Notes under the pieces: generated by a model
The model's database searches: none
The model's input: the letters and a program-made list of their open reading frames with translations, nothing else
Told to the model about the DNA's origin: nothing
Position numbers and translations under genes: made by a program
Assembly (NCBI GenBank): GCA_934120715.1
Contig: CAKOUW010000001.1
Location: forward strand, 248,001 to 312,000
Direction of reading: 5' to 3'
Length of the DNA: 64,000 bases
Origin: an uncultured Bacilli bacterium
GTDB taxonomy: Bacteria > Bacillota_I > Bacilli_A > RF39 > UBA660
Shown: in pieces, positions 1 to 9,277 of the stretch
How the letters are laid out: each line of letters starts with the position of its first letter
Numbering within the stretch: the first letter of the stretch is position 1

Positions 1-948
1 AGACATATAATTGAAGGAAAGATGCCTTGTAATTATTTTATTGGGGCAGGTGATGGACATGCTACTTTGGACAATAAATATTTTGTTGTAGAAAGTGATG
101 AATTTAATCGCCATTTTACGGCTTACCATCCAGTTTATTCAATTATTACCAATATTGAAGCAGAGCATTTGGAGTGTTATAGAGATATTGATGATATCAG
201 GGATACGTTTGAAATATTTGCTAATCAGACAAAAAAATTAATTGTTGCTAATGGTGATAATAGTGAGGTTCGAAGAATTAATTATAAAACTCCCGTTATA
301 TTCTTTGGTTTTAACGAAAACAATGATTCAGTTATTAAAAATTTGGTTCTTAATGCTGACGGTTCTAGTTTTGATTTGATGATTAATGGTAGTTTGTTTG
401 GTCATTTTGATATACCTCTTTTTGGAAAGCATATGGTATACGATGTAGCAGCAGCTATTATTTTAACTAGAGAATTAGGCTTCAGTTATGATGAAATATC
501 TAGTTCTTTGAATACTTTTCAAAATGCTAAGAGAAGGTTTGCTGAGGAAGTGTATAATGGCACTATTATCATTGATGATTATGCCCACCATCCTACTGAA
601 ATTAGAGCTACTTTAGAAGCTATAAAGCAAAAGTATCCTGATAAAAAATTGGTTGTGGTATTTAGACCGAATACTTACTCTAGGACTAAAGATTTTACTG
701 ATGATTTTGTTGATGTATTAAATATAGCAGATAAAGCTTTTGTAACTGATATTTTATGTAACAGAGAAAAACCTGAGGATTATCCTGGTATATCTTCTGA
801 GCTCATTATTTCTAAACTTAGAAATGGTGATAAGATAAGTGAGGATTCTATTAGTAAATTATCTAATGACAAAGATGCAGTTGTATGTTTTATGGGATGT
901 GCTCCTGTTGCTAGTTTAATCAGTGCATTTAAAAATATATTACAATAA
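1..948 (+). CDS. murC: UDP-N-acetylmuramate--L-alanine ligase, 3' part (5' end outside window)
   Basis: Joins L-alanine to UDP-MurNAc in the cytoplasm, the first peptide step of peptidoglycan synthesis. The frame is open from base 1, so the N-terminus with the nucleotide-binding part lies upstream; the ATG at 22 is internal. Visible family motifs are NYFIGAGDGHA, VESDEFNRHF, TNIEAEHLE and, in the C-terminal ligase domain, DDYAHHPTEI and FRPNTYSRTKDF. The C-terminus is complete and is followed at once by a strong hairpin terminator. The call is secure from the ordered Mur ligase motifs. Confidence 0.95.
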   Translation, partial: RHIIEGKMPCNYFIGAGDGHATLDNKYFVVESDEFNRHFTAYHPVYSIITNIEAEHLECYRDIDDIRDTFEIFANQTKKLIVANGDNSEVRRINYKTPVIFFGFNENNDSVIKNLVLNADGSSFDLMINGSLFGHFDIPLFGKHMVYDVAAAIILTRELGFSYDEISSSLNTFQNAKRRFAEEVYNGTIIIDDYAHHPTEIRATLEAIKQKYPDKKLVVVFRPNTYSRTKDFTDDFVDVLNIADKAFVTDILCNREKPEDYPGISSELIISKLRNGDKISEDSISKLSNDKDAVVCFMGCAPVASLISAFKNILQ

Positions 949-950
949 AG

Positions 951-980
951 AAAAAAAGATAAGGTTCCTTATCTTTTTTT
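951..980. terminator. Bidirectional intrinsic terminator between murC and the convergent DUF6512 gene
   Basis: Perfect 14-bp inverted repeat AAAAAAAGATAAGG / CCTTATCTTTTTTT with a 2-base loop. A-tract and T-tract flank the stem, so it can end transcription from both sides. It overlaps the last codons of the convergent gene. Confidence 0.9.
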
Positions 981-1493
981 GATTCCATATGAGTTATCTG
1001 TTATATCTAGAAATAATTTTATATGGGGTGGAGCATAGGTTAGGTAAGTGATTATGACATATGATACTATAATTATAATTATTGCTAGTAGATCGCTATA
1101 TTTAACTTTTAATTTCTCTTTGAGTTTTTCTGCTATTAGAGTTGTAAAAATAAAGTCTATTACTAATAAACCTATAGCTATTATCATTTTATATCCAATA
1201 ATGCTATCTATTGGTAGATAGATTATTAAGTAAAAGGCTATTCCTAGGATAGCGGAGATAATATTTGCTAATAATAAGTTTGTAGTATCCTTTTTTTTAT
1301 ACTTATTATATATGTATTCTACTATAGTATATAATAAAATTGGAGTTATTATTAATTTCATATGTTCAAAGATACTCTCATTTACTGGGAATAGGATACT
1401 TGTTAGTACTGATTGTACATTATCATATATAAAATGAGATATTACTGATAGTATTAATATACTAAAAAATTTTATAATATTTTTCTTTTTCAT
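969..1493 (-). CDS. Small membrane protein, DUF6512-like
   Basis: A 174-residue integral membrane protein with about five hydrophobic segments. The N-terminal region HFIYDN..LFPVNESIFEHMKL and the C-terminal LTYAPPHIKLFLD...YG match my memory of the DUF6512 family found in gut Firmicutes. No enzymatic function is known to me. The ATG is preceded only by AT-rich DNA with no clear ribosome site, so the start is less certain than the frame. It is convergent with murC and probably forms a unit with the YigZ-like gene just upstream (20-base gap). Confidence 0.7.
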   Translation of the reverse strand: MKKKNIIKFFSILILSVISHFIYDNVQSVLTSILFPVNESIFEHMKLIITPILLYTIVEYIYNKYKKKDTTNLLLANIISAILGIAFYLIIYLPIDSIIGYKMIIAIGLLVIDFIFTTLIAEKLKEKLKVKYSDLLAIIIIIVSYVIITYLTYAPPHIKLFLDITDNSYGIKKR

Positions 1494-1513
1494 ATTATAT
1501 ATTATGTACTTTT

Positions 1514-2104
1514 TTATGATTTATATTCATATTTTTCTAAATAGCATTTTTCATTTAAGATTTTGTAGTTATAGGTTTTTAGTTTTTCTTTAAAACTTAT
1601 AGGAATTATAATTATATATCTAATTTTATCTGTAAATTCTTTTTCGATTATTTTTGACTCTTTTAAAATATTTTCTAAATTTTTTTGATTAGTATATTCT
1701 ATATATATTTCTATTTCGATGGCTTCTTCAAGTTCTATTAAATTAGTATTTTTTATAGCTGTTGTTACTGATTTGGAATAGGCTCTTACTAGGCCACCGG
1801 CACCTAGTTTTATTCCTCCAAAATATCTGACTGTGACAGCTAATACATTAATAATTTTATTTTTTATTAGGACGTTTAACATAGGAATGCCAGCCGTTGA
1901 TGATGGTTCTTTGTCATCACTTGATTTTTGAGAGTCTTCTGTAATATAAGCATAGCAATAGTGATTTGCTTTAGGATACTGTTCTTTTATTTTACTTAAT
2001 ATATTATTTATATTTGACTTTGAAGTTATTGGCACTAATATAGTAATAAAACGAGAGTTTTTAATAATTAGTTCGCTTGTTGTTATTTTATTTATTGAAT
2101 ACAT
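1514..2104 (-). CDS. YigZ/IMPACT family protein (UPF0029)
   Basis: 196 residues. The conserved IMPACT block is clear: SRFITILVPI near residue 18, KANHYCYAYI near 45, SSDDKEPSSTAGIPML near 62 and VTVRYFGGIKLGAGGLVRAYS near 90. Family members are cytoplasmic and related to the yeast/human translation regulators Yih1/IMPACT; the bacterial role is poorly defined. The C-terminal region after residue 130 looks like the DUF1949 EF-G-like domain. The start is preceded by an AGGTGATATAA-type ribosome site. Length is normal for the family. Confidence 0.9.
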   Translation of the reverse strand: MYSINKITTSELIIKNSRFITILVPITSKSNINNILSKIKEQYPKANHYCYAYITEDSQKSSDDKEPSSTAGIPMLNVLIKNKIINVLAVTVRYFGGIKLGAGGLVRAYSKSVTTAIKNTNLIELEEAIEIEIYIEYTNQKNLENILKESKIIEKEFTDKIRYIIIIPISFKEKLKTYNYKILNEKCYLEKYEYKS

Positions 2105-2185
2105 TTATATCACCTAAAAATATTATACTTTATTTGGTGGCTTATTGCTAGGTTATGTGCTATAATTTGTATGAGGAGGATGATT

Positions 2186-3358
2186 ATGTTTAGGAAACGT
2201 AAGGAAAAGGAAGTAGACATAGATAATTTGAATGAGATTTTAGAAATTGGTAAGAGACTTATGCAAATTATTTATATTGTTACAATTATAGTTTTGATTG
2301 TTTTGGGTACATATCTTCTTAAGGAGTGGAAGGTTTTTAATATTCTTAAAGAGTTACTTATAGTTATATCACCTATATTTATTGGGGTTATAATTGCTTG
2401 GTTATTTGAACCTCTTCTTTCTTGGCTACAGACAAAGAAGGTACCTAGGCTATTAGGGTGCATTTTAATATACTTAGTATTTATTGGCGGCCTTTCATTG
2501 GCACTTTATTTGCTTGTTCCTACTTTTACAGCACAAGTTAAAGAGTTTATTGGGGCTATTCCTGATATTGTAGTAGATGCTAAGATATTTATAAATGGTC
2601 TTTTTGAAAATGTTAAGACAGAACTTTTTGATATATCTGCTGCAAAGCAAGAGCTATATCGTAGTATAGAAAATTTTGCAGTAAATATTACTACAAATTT
2701 ACCTAATATGCTACTTAGTACAGGAAAGTCTATTATTAATGGTGGTATTTCTTTTGTATTAGGTATTATGATAGGTTTTTATATGTTATATGATTATAAT
2801 AAAATTAATAAACATATTATTAATATTGTTCCTAATAAATGGTTAGATGGATATAAGGAATTGTCTTCAAGAATTAATAATTCTTTGAGAAATTATGTTC
2901 AAGGTGTATTTATTGTTATGTTTTTAGTCTTTATTACTCAGGGAATTGGACTTACAATTGCTGGACTTAAAGCACCGTTATTATTTGCTCTTTTTTGTGC
3001 AATTACTGATATTATTCCTTACTTTGGTCCATATATTGGAGCTATTCCGGCTGTTTTAGTTGGTTTTAGTCAATCACCAGTCGTAGGTATTTGTACTATT
3101 GTGTCAATTGTCGTTGTTCAGACTTTGGAAAATAATTTTTATCAGCCTTTGATAATGGGCCATACAATGAAATTACATCCTGTTACGATAATGATTAGTC
3201 TATTGATTTTTCAACATTTCTTTGGTATCATAGGTATGGTAGTTGCAACTCCTGTAGTTGCCTGCTTAAAAGTTATATTTTTGTTTATTAATGAAAAATT
3301 TCACTTTTTTGGGAAATTAAAAGATTCTAATGTTAAAGAAGCATTGAATAAAGACTAG
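2186..3358 (+). CDS. AI-2E/YtvI family transporter (PerM-like permease)
   Basis: About 390 residues with about eight membrane segments. Typical AI-2E family features: a first pair of helices (residues 15-75), a soluble region (about 110-170), then SRINNSLRNYVQGVF, AITDIIPYFGPYIGAIPA and VVQTLENNFYQPLIMG in the second half. The ATG at 2186 is chosen over 2171 and 2180 because GAGGAGG at 2173-2179 is the ribosome site for it. Family members export small molecules or ions; the substrate here is not predictable. Confidence 0.88.
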   Translation: MFRKRKEKEVDIDNLNEILEIGKRLMQIIYIVTIIVLIVLGTYLLKEWKVFNILKELLIVISPIFIGVIIAWLFEPLLSWLQTKKVPRLLGCILIYLVFIGGLSLALYLLVPTFTAQVKEFIGAIPDIVVDAKIFINGLFENVKTELFDISAAKQELYRSIENFAVNITTNLPNMLLSTGKSIINGGISFVLGIMIGFYMLYDYNKINKHIINIVPNKWLDGYKELSSRINNSLRNYVQGVFIVMFLVFITQGIGLTIAGLKAPLLFALFCAITDIIPYFGPYIGAIPAVLVGFSQSPVVGICTIVSIVVVQTLENNFYQPLIMGHTMKLHPVTIMISLLIFQHFFGIIGMVVATPVVACLKVIFLFINEKFHFFGKLKDSNVKEALNKD

Positions 3359-3377
3359 TATTAGATATGATCTTTTT

Positions 3378-3520
3378 TAGAGAGCTAATGGTTGGTGTAA
3401 ATTAGTATTGATTTTTCTAAGAAGCTACTTTATGAGCTTAATCGGTGAAAACCGTTATGTTAATTAAGGCCAAAATAGGATGGTACCGGGCTTCATGTCC
3501 TCCTGTTGAGGTCTTTTATT
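3378..3520 (+). promoter_or_regulatory. T-box riboswitch, alanine-specific, leading the alaS transcription unit
   Basis: Has the AGAGAG...GGTTGGTG stem-I start (3378-3396), the sequence GAA-GCT-A with a GCT (Ala) specifier at 3424-3426, the conserved T-box AGGATGGTACCG at 3477-3488 and a GC-rich hairpin followed by TCTTTTATTT (3499-3520). TGGT in the T-box can pair with the ACCA end of tRNA-Ala. The third gene of the unit is alaS, which supports the Ala reading. Uncharged tRNA-Ala should switch the terminator off. Confidence 0.9.
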
Positions 3521-3539
3521 TGATTAAAAAGGAGAAATT

Positions 3540-4091
3540 ATGAGGATATTTATTATTGGTGGTGGCGCTAGATGTGGTAAAACAACATTTGGGAAATATT
3601 TGAGTGAAGAGTTAAAAAAGTATGGCTATAAACCATGCGTTATGCACCTTACTGAGCCTTTGTATGCTTATGCAAGAAATTATTTCGAATGGGATGGCAG
3701 TGAAGATGAAAAACCTAGGGAATTTTTGCAGAAAATGGGAATTGAAATTATAAAAAATAAGCTTCATAAAAACTATTTTTTAATTGATCGTCTTTGCGAA
3801 GATATAGAGATTCTAGAAAATTTTTTTGATACATTTATTATTACTGATGCAAGACTTATCATGGAATTTAGAGAAATGAAAAAAAGATATGATAATGTAA
3901 TTTCGATACACTTATCTAGAGAAGATTATGACGATGGATTAACTGATGATGAAAGAGAACACGTAACTGAAACTGAATTGGCTCTTTTTGATGAATATGA
4001 TTATAAAATAGTTAATAGAGGATTGGCAACATTAAGAAAAAGTGCTGAAGAGATTGTGAAAAGTGAGGAAAGAGGTGTTAGTAATGCATAA
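3540..4091 (+). CDS. P-loop nucleoside/deoxynucleotide monophosphate kinase-like protein
   Basis: 183 residues with a Walker A GGGARCGKTTFG at residues 7-18 and TDARLIMEFREMK in the middle, resembling the DxR...E segment of phage-type dNMP kinases. C-terminal region is acidic. It is the first gene after the Ala T-box, with ribosome site AAGGAG, and its last 8 bases overlap the next kinase gene. Known family activity is phosphoryl transfer to (deoxy)nucleoside monophosphates; the substrate here is unknown. The alanine-responsive leader is unexpected for such a gene. Confidence 0.65.
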   Translation: MRIFIIGGGARCGKTTFGKYLSEELKKYGYKPCVMHLTEPLYAYARNYFEWDGSEDEKPREFLQKMGIEIIKNKLHKNYFLIDRLCEDIEILENFFDTFIITDARLIMEFREMKKRYDNVISIHLSREDYDDGLTDDEREHVTETELALFDEYDYKIVNRGLATLRKSAEEIVKSEERGVSNA

Positions 4092-4647
4092 ATTGATAGC
4101 GGTTGTTGGAATGAGTGGAAGTGGAAAAAGTATAGCAACTGATTACTTAGAAAAGATGGGATGGACTAAATTATATTTTGGTGGCATTACTTATAAACTT
4201 ATGGAAGAACAGGGTATTGAAAGAACACCTGATGGTAAGAGTGAAAAAGAATTTAGAGAGAACTTAAGAAAAAAATATGGTATGGCCTGTTATGCTAAGT
4301 TTTTAGAAAATGACATTAGAGAATCATTAAAAAAGAGTAATGTTGTTCTTGATGGGCTTTATTCATGGGATGAATATAAGTATCTTATAGAGAAGTTTGA
4401 AAATTTAAAACTTGTTTGCGTTATTGCTGACAAAGAGTTAAGATATGAACGTGTTGGTAAAAGAGTAGATCGAGCATTTAATAGAGAAAATATTATTTAT
4501 CGTGATTTGTCTGAGATTGAAAATTTAGCTAAGGGTGGTCCTATTGCTTACGCAGATTATTTTATTTTCAATAATGGCACTGTTGATGAATATATAAAAA
4601 GACTAAATGAAATACTTATAGATATTAATAGACTGGAGGAAGTATAA
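4084..4647 (+). CDS. P-loop kinase of the dephospho-CoA kinase/UPF0200-like type
   Basis: 187 residues from the ATG at 4084; a GTG at 4063 is in frame but the AGAGGTG ribosome site favours the ATG, which overlaps the previous gene by 8 bases. Walker A is GMSGSGKS at residues 9-16. The C-terminal part (RVGKRVDRAFN.., RDLSEIENLAKGGPIAYADYFIFNNG) resembles the dephospho-CoA kinase and archaeal UPF0200 lid and C-terminal motifs. Ends just before alaS, so the three genes are probably one transcript. It could be a nucleotide kinase of unknown substrate; a true coaE is not proven. Confidence 0.65.
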   Translation: MHKLIAVVGMSGSGKSIATDYLEKMGWTKLYFGGITYKLMEEQGIERTPDGKSEKEFRENLRKKYGMACYAKFLENDIRESLKKSNVVLDGLYSWDEYKYLIEKFENLKLVCVIADKELRYERVGKRVDRAFNRENIIYRDLSEIENLAKGGPIAYADYFIFNNGTVDEYIKRLNEILIDINRLEEV

Positions 4648-4648
4648 T

Positions 4649-7342
4649 ATGAAGTATATGAGTCATGATGATATTAGAAATATGTGGTTTAAGTTCTTTA
4701 CGGAAAAAGGACATAAAAAAATACAAAGTGCATCTTTAATACCAATTGATGATGATAGTTTGTTATGGATTAATGCAGGCGTTACTCCTTTAAAAAAGTA
4801 TTTTGATGGTACTAAAGTTCCTTCTTCAAAAAGATTGGTTAGTATTCAGAAGTGTATTAGAACTAATGATATAGATAATGTTGGTATTACGAAGAGGCAT
4901 CAAACTTTTTTTGAAATGATGGGTAATTTTTCTATAGGCGATTACTTTAAGAATGAAGCCATTGAATTTTCGTTTGAATTATTGACTAGTCCTAATTATT
5001 TTGGAATAGATAAAAATTTATTATATGTAACGGTTTATTCTGATGATCTTGAATCTAAAAACAGATGGATAGAAGTAGGCCTTGATCCTACTCATATAAT
5101 TCCTCTTTCAGGCAATTTTTGGGAAATCGGTGAGGGACCATGTGGACCTGATTCAGAAATATTTTTTGACCGTGGTGAGAAGTATGATCCTAATCATGAT
5201 GCATTTGACAAATTTAGACAAGATATAGATCAAGAAAGATATGTTGAAATTTGGAATAATGTTTTTAGTCAGTTTAATTCTAAGACAGGTATTCCACGAA
5301 ACGAATATGAAGAGTTACCAAATAAAAATATTGATACTGGTGCTGGTCTTGAGAGATGGTGCTGTATTTTTCAAGGAGTTGATAGTAACTTTGAGACTGA
5401 TTTGTTTAAGCCAATAATGACTCATATAGAAGAATTAGCTGGGGGAGTGTATACAGGTCAGAAGGAATATAAAATAATTGCTGATCATATTAGAGCTATT
5501 GTTTTTGCTTTAGCTGATGGGGCTATGTTTGAAAATGTTGGTCGTGGTTATGTACTTAGACGTTTACTTAGACGTAGTGTTAGGATGGGAAGACATTTAA
5601 ACTTTAATGAACCATTTATGTATAAATTGGTTTCAGATGTTGTTGATGTGATGAGAGATGCTTATCCTTATTTAATCGAAAAAAGAGCTGTTATTGAAAC
5701 TTTAGTTTTAGAAGAAGAAAAATTATTTTTAAAGACTTTGGAAGCTGGAGAAAGACGTTTAAAAGAACTAGTTAAAACATCTATGGATGGAACAATAAGT
5801 GGAGAAGAAGCTTTTAAACTTTATGATACTTATGGCTTTCCATTTGAACTTACTTTGGAATATTTAAATGAGCTTGGTTATACAGTATCAAGAGATGAGT
5901 TCGATAAGTATATGAATATACAAAAAGAATTGGCAAAGAAAAATTCTAAAAATAAAACAAGTATGGCTAGTCAGAATAAGGCTTTACTTGAATTTAAAGA
6001 TGAGAGCCAATTTGTATATGGTATATATCGTTTGAAAAGTAATGTTTTGGCTATTTTTTCTAAGGGTGAAAGAGTTAATTCTATAGATCATGATACTTAT
6101 ATTGCGGTTAATAGAACTTGCTTTTATGCAGAAGCTGGTGGTCAAGTTAGTGATACTGGTATGATTGTTGGTAAAAACTTTAAAGCTAGAGTTATTGATG
6201 TTATTAAGGCTCCTAATGGTCAAAATATCCATAAAGTTAAGCTATTAGATGGTGTTATTACTGTTGGTGATGAATGTGAACTTATTGTTGATAAGGATCG
6301 AAGAAAAAGAATTGAAGCAAACCATTCTAGTGTACATTTATTACAATATGCATTACAACAAGTTGTTTCTGCCAATATAAAACAAGCTGGTAGTTATGTT
6401 GATTCTGAGAAATTAAGATTTGATTTTACTTATCCTGGTAAGATGACTGATACTAAGATTTTAGAGGCTGAAGAGTTTGTCAATGCTTTAGTTAAAGGTG
6501 GCTTAATTGCATCAACTGAGATTATGCCTATTGATAAAGCTATGAAACTTGGAGCAATGGCTTTATTTAGCGAAAAATATGGCGATACTGTAAGGGTAGT
6601 AAAAATTGGAAAGTCAATTGAATTATGTGGTGGTACTCATATATCTAATACTAAAGATATTGAATCATTTGCCATATATTCTTGTGAATCTAAAGGAAGC
6701 AACGTATATAGAATAGAAGCAACTACTGGTAGTAAAATATCTCAGACATTATTTGAAGTTATTAAGCCATATAATGATGAAATGGTTAAATTATTAATGA
6801 AAGCAAAGGAAATACTAGATGAAGCTAAAAGTGAAGGAATTTTATTAAATTTTGATGTTGAAATTGATAATTCGGCACCAAGGTCTTATAAAGATATAAT
6901 ATTTAATCGTAATGAGCTTTCATATGTTCAACAAGAATTAAAAGATTTAGAGAAAAAATATATCGAGGAAAAAAATAAAAAGGCATTGGAAAATTTAGAT
7001 ATTTATAATGAGCATATTAAAAATTATAATGGTATACTTGGAATAGTTATGAAGGTTTATGATAAAGATATCAATGTTTTAAAAACTATATGCGATAGTC
7101 TAATTCAAAAACTTGATAATGGTTTTATATTCTTTTCTAATATAAAAGATAATAATAGTATTAATTTTATCGCTCGTAGTAATTGTTCAATTAATGCTGG
7201 TCTTATGGTAAAAAAAGCATCTATTATGGCTAATGGTAATGGCGGTGGTAGTCCAACGTTTGCTCAAGGCGGTGGAAGAGATTTGTCTAGTTTGGATGCT
7301 ATATTAAAAGATGTAGAAAGCAGTTTAAATAATCATGAATAA
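4649..7342 (+). CDS. alaS: Alanine--tRNA ligase
   Basis: Charges tRNA-Ala with alanine. 897 residues, normal length. Motif 2-type region RWCCIFQGVDSN and the class II core are in the N-terminal half, the editing-domain zinc motif HSSVH at about 559-563 and CGGTH at about 660-664, followed by a coiled coil and the glycine-rich DHHA1 C-terminal domain (NGNGGGSPTFAQGGGRD). Start preceded by GGAGG. Regulated by the Ala T-box at 3378-3520 through two intervening kinase genes; overlaps holA by 8 bases. Confidence 0.97.
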   Translation: MKYMSHDDIRNMWFKFFTEKGHKKIQSASLIPIDDDSLLWINAGVTPLKKYFDGTKVPSSKRLVSIQKCIRTNDIDNVGITKRHQTFFEMMGNFSIGDYFKNEAIEFSFELLTSPNYFGIDKNLLYVTVYSDDLESKNRWIEVGLDPTHIIPLSGNFWEIGEGPCGPDSEIFFDRGEKYDPNHDAFDKFRQDIDQERYVEIWNNVFSQFNSKTGIPRNEYEELPNKNIDTGAGLERWCCIFQGVDSNFETDLFKPIMTHIEELAGGVYTGQKEYKIIADHIRAIVFALADGAMFENVGRGYVLRRLLRRSVRMGRHLNFNEPFMYKLVSDVVDVMRDAYPYLIEKRAVIETLVLEEEKLFLKTLEAGERRLKELVKTSMDGTISGEEAFKLYDTYGFPFELTLEYLNELGYTVSRDEFDKYMNIQKELAKKNSKNKTSMASQNKALLEFKDESQFVYGIYRLKSNVLAIFSKGERVNSIDHDTYIAVNRTCFYAEAGGQVSDTGMIVGKNFKARVIDVIKAPNGQNIHKVKLLDGVITVGDECELIVDKDRRKRIEANHSSVHLLQYALQQVVSANIKQAGSYVDSEKLRFDFTYPGKMTDTKILEAEEFVNALVKGGLIASTEIMPIDKAMKLGAMALFSEKYGDTVRVVKIGKSIELCGGTHISNTKDIESFAIYSCESKGSNVYRIEATTGSKISQTLFEVIKPYNDEMVKLLMKAKEILDEAKSEGILLNFDVEIDNSAPRSYKDIIFNRNELSYVQQELKDLEKKYIEEKNKKALENLDIYNEHIKNYNGILGIVMKVYDKDINVLKTICDSLIQKLDNGFIFFSNIKDNNSINFIARSNCSINAGLMVKKASIMANGNGGGSPTFAQGGGRDLSSLDAILKDVESSLNNHE

Positions 7343-8270
7343 TTATTTATTAGAGGGAAGTGATCATTTAACTATTACTAATATTATTTCACAGATTATT
7401 GAGACGGAAAAATTTAATAAGATACCTATTAGTAATTATGATATGGATATTATGTCTTTAGATAAGGCATTAGAAGATTTAGATACTTATGGATTTTTTC
7501 AAGATAAAAAAATTGTGGTAATATCTAATTTTGATAATTTAAAGTTTGACGATAATGAAGATAGTTTAAATCATTTACTTAAGTATTTAAAGAGCCCTTT
7601 TAAAGACAATCTGTTATTTATTGTATGTAGTAAGATCGATGATCGTAAAAAGATTTATAAAGATTTAAAAAAATTAATGTCTTATAAAAAGGTTGAGATA
7701 AATACTGAGAAATTTATAAGGGAACAATTATCATCTTATAAATTAGAGAATGGGGTAGTTAATCTAATTAGCGATTTATGTCAGGATGATATTAGTAAAA
7801 TATATAATGAATGTTTAAAATTAAAGTGTTTTAAGGCTGATGATGGACTAATCTCTAAAGATGATGTTAATTCTTTGGTTACTAAGAAGTTATCTCAGCT
7901 TAATGAATTATCTTTCTCATTAATTAGATATATGGCTGAAAAAGATAAGCGAATGGCTCTTAAAACTTATAACGAGCTATTGGAATATCAATTTGAACCG
8001 TTATCAATACTGGGCCTTTTAGAAAGTCAATTTAGATTGATGTATCAGATTAAAGTGCTTTCTAGAGATGGTCTTAATAATGATGAAATTGCGAATAGAT
8101 TAGGAGAAAAATCTTCATATAGAATTAAAAAAGTAGGGGAAGTAACAAGGTTTTATAGTAAAGATGAAATACTTGATATGTTTATAAAGCTTGCGGATAT
8201 TGATTTTAAAATTAAAACTTCTATAGCTGATTCAACTTTTTTATTACAATTATTTATATTAAACATGTAA
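7335..8270 (+). CDS. holA: DNA polymerase III subunit delta
   Basis: Clamp-loader subunit that opens the beta clamp. 311 residues, usual length, with the family outline: NNYLLEGSDHLTI at the start, DLDTYGFFQDKKIVVISN (residues 48-65), LLFIVCSKIDDRKKIYK, and a helical C-terminus with FSLIRYMAEKDKRMAL and LSILGLLESQFRLMYQI. The start overlaps the end of alaS, so it is likely translationally coupled to it. A perfect 12-bp terminator hairpin overlaps its stop codon. Confidence 0.9.
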   Translation: MNNYLLEGSDHLTITNIISQIIETEKFNKIPISNYDMDIMSLDKALEDLDTYGFFQDKKIVVISNFDNLKFDDNEDSLNHLLKYLKSPFKDNLLFIVCSKIDDRKKIYKDLKKLMSYKKVEINTEKFIREQLSSYKLENGVVNLISDLCQDDISKIYNECLKLKCFKADDGLISKDDVNSLVTKKLSQLNELSFSLIRYMAEKDKRMALKTYNELLEYQFEPLSILGLLESQFRLMYQIKVLSRDGLNNDEIANRLGEKSSYRIKKVGEVTRFYSKDEILDMFIKLADIDFKIKTSIADSTFLLQLFILNM

Positions 8271-8296
8271 AACATAAGAATTTTACATGTTTTTTT
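8261..8296 (+). terminator. Intrinsic terminator of the T-box-alaS-holA unit
   Basis: Perfect 12-bp stem AAACATGTAAAA / TTTTACATGTTT with an 8-base loop and a T7 run. It includes the holA stop codon. Confidence 0.9.
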
Positions 8297-8350
8297 GACT
8301 TACAGTTCTTTTATTATTTAAAATATGATAAACTGATATTGGTGAAGAAT

Positions 8351-9274
8351 ATGATTAATTTTGATGAGTTGGAAAATTCTAGAATTAAATATAGAAATAG
8401 AACTTTAATTTCTGTTGGCGTTGCGGTTGGAATAGTTTTGGCTTCTATTGTGGCTAAAAATATGTTTCAGTTTCGTATGGATTTAATGGCAATATTTATT
8501 ATTGATCTTGTTATTATTGCTATTGTCTCAACTATTATTATATCGGGGCCTAAGAAGAGTTATGTGGATAATTTTAAGAATTATTTTGTGAAGAGAACTT
8601 TAGAAAAAATATTTACTGATTTACAGTATAATCCAGATAGGGGAATACCTGAGGCTGTTATTTCTGGAACTGGTATGATGTATACGGGGGATAGATATAC
8701 TACTAATGATCTTATTCTTGGTAAATATAAAAATATTAATTTTATGCAATCTGATGTTCATATTGAGGAAGAACATGAATCAACTGATTCTGATGGTCAT
8801 ACTACTACATATTATGTTACTATTTTTCAGGGTAGATGGATGATTTTTGATTTTAATAAAACTTTTAAGGCTAACGTAGAAGTCTGCGAAAAGGGGTTTA
8901 GTGGAAATCAAGCTAATACTTTGTTTGGTAAATCTAAGTATCAAAAAGTTAAGATGGAGTCAGAGGAATTTAATAAAAAGTTTAGGGTGTATGCTCAAGA
9001 TCCTCATGATGCATTTTACATTATAACGCCTTCTTTAATGGAAAAAATTAAGAGATTAGAAGCTGCCAATAAGGGAAAATTATTTCTAGGTTTTTGCGAT
9101 AATCAATTACATGTTGGTATTCATGATGGCTCTGATTCATTTGAACCAGGAAGTTGTTTTTCTAAAATAAATGAAGAAGAGGTAATGAATAGAATGTCAA
9201 CAGATGTTAGTAAAATTACTATGTTTGTTGATGAGTTAGAATTAGACAATGACTTGTTTCGAAAGGAGGTGTAG
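8351..9274 (+). CDS. DUF3137 membrane protein
   Basis: 307 residues. Two membrane helices near residues 17-35 and 42-66, then a soluble domain with TGDRYTTNDLILGKYKNINF, VTIFQGRWMIFDFNKTF and SKYQKVKMESEEFNKKFRVYA, the hallmark of DUF3137. The ATG at 8351 follows GGTGAAG; an upstream TTG at 8339 is less likely. It is followed after 3 bases by a LemA gene, and DUF3137-LemA pairs recur in Firmicutes, suggesting a shared membrane role of unknown nature. Confidence 0.85.
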   Translation: MINFDELENSRIKYRNRTLISVGVAVGIVLASIVAKNMFQFRMDLMAIFIIDLVIIAIVSTIIISGPKKSYVDNFKNYFVKRTLEKIFTDLQYNPDRGIPEAVISGTGMMYTGDRYTTNDLILGKYKNINFMQSDVHIEEEHESTDSDGHTTTYYVTIFQGRWMIFDFNKTFKANVEVCEKGFSGNQANTLFGKSKYQKVKMESEEFNKKFRVYAQDPHDAFYIITPSLMEKIKRLEAANKGKLFLGFCDNQLHVGIHDGSDSFEPGSCFSKINEEEVMNRMSTDVSKITMFVDELELDNDLFRKEV

Positions 9275-9277
9275 TTA

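Noticed and set aside
2272..2463. Minus-strand ORF inside the AI-2E permease gene
   Set aside because: It is a shadow of the real gene, with no ribosome site or plausible protein composition.
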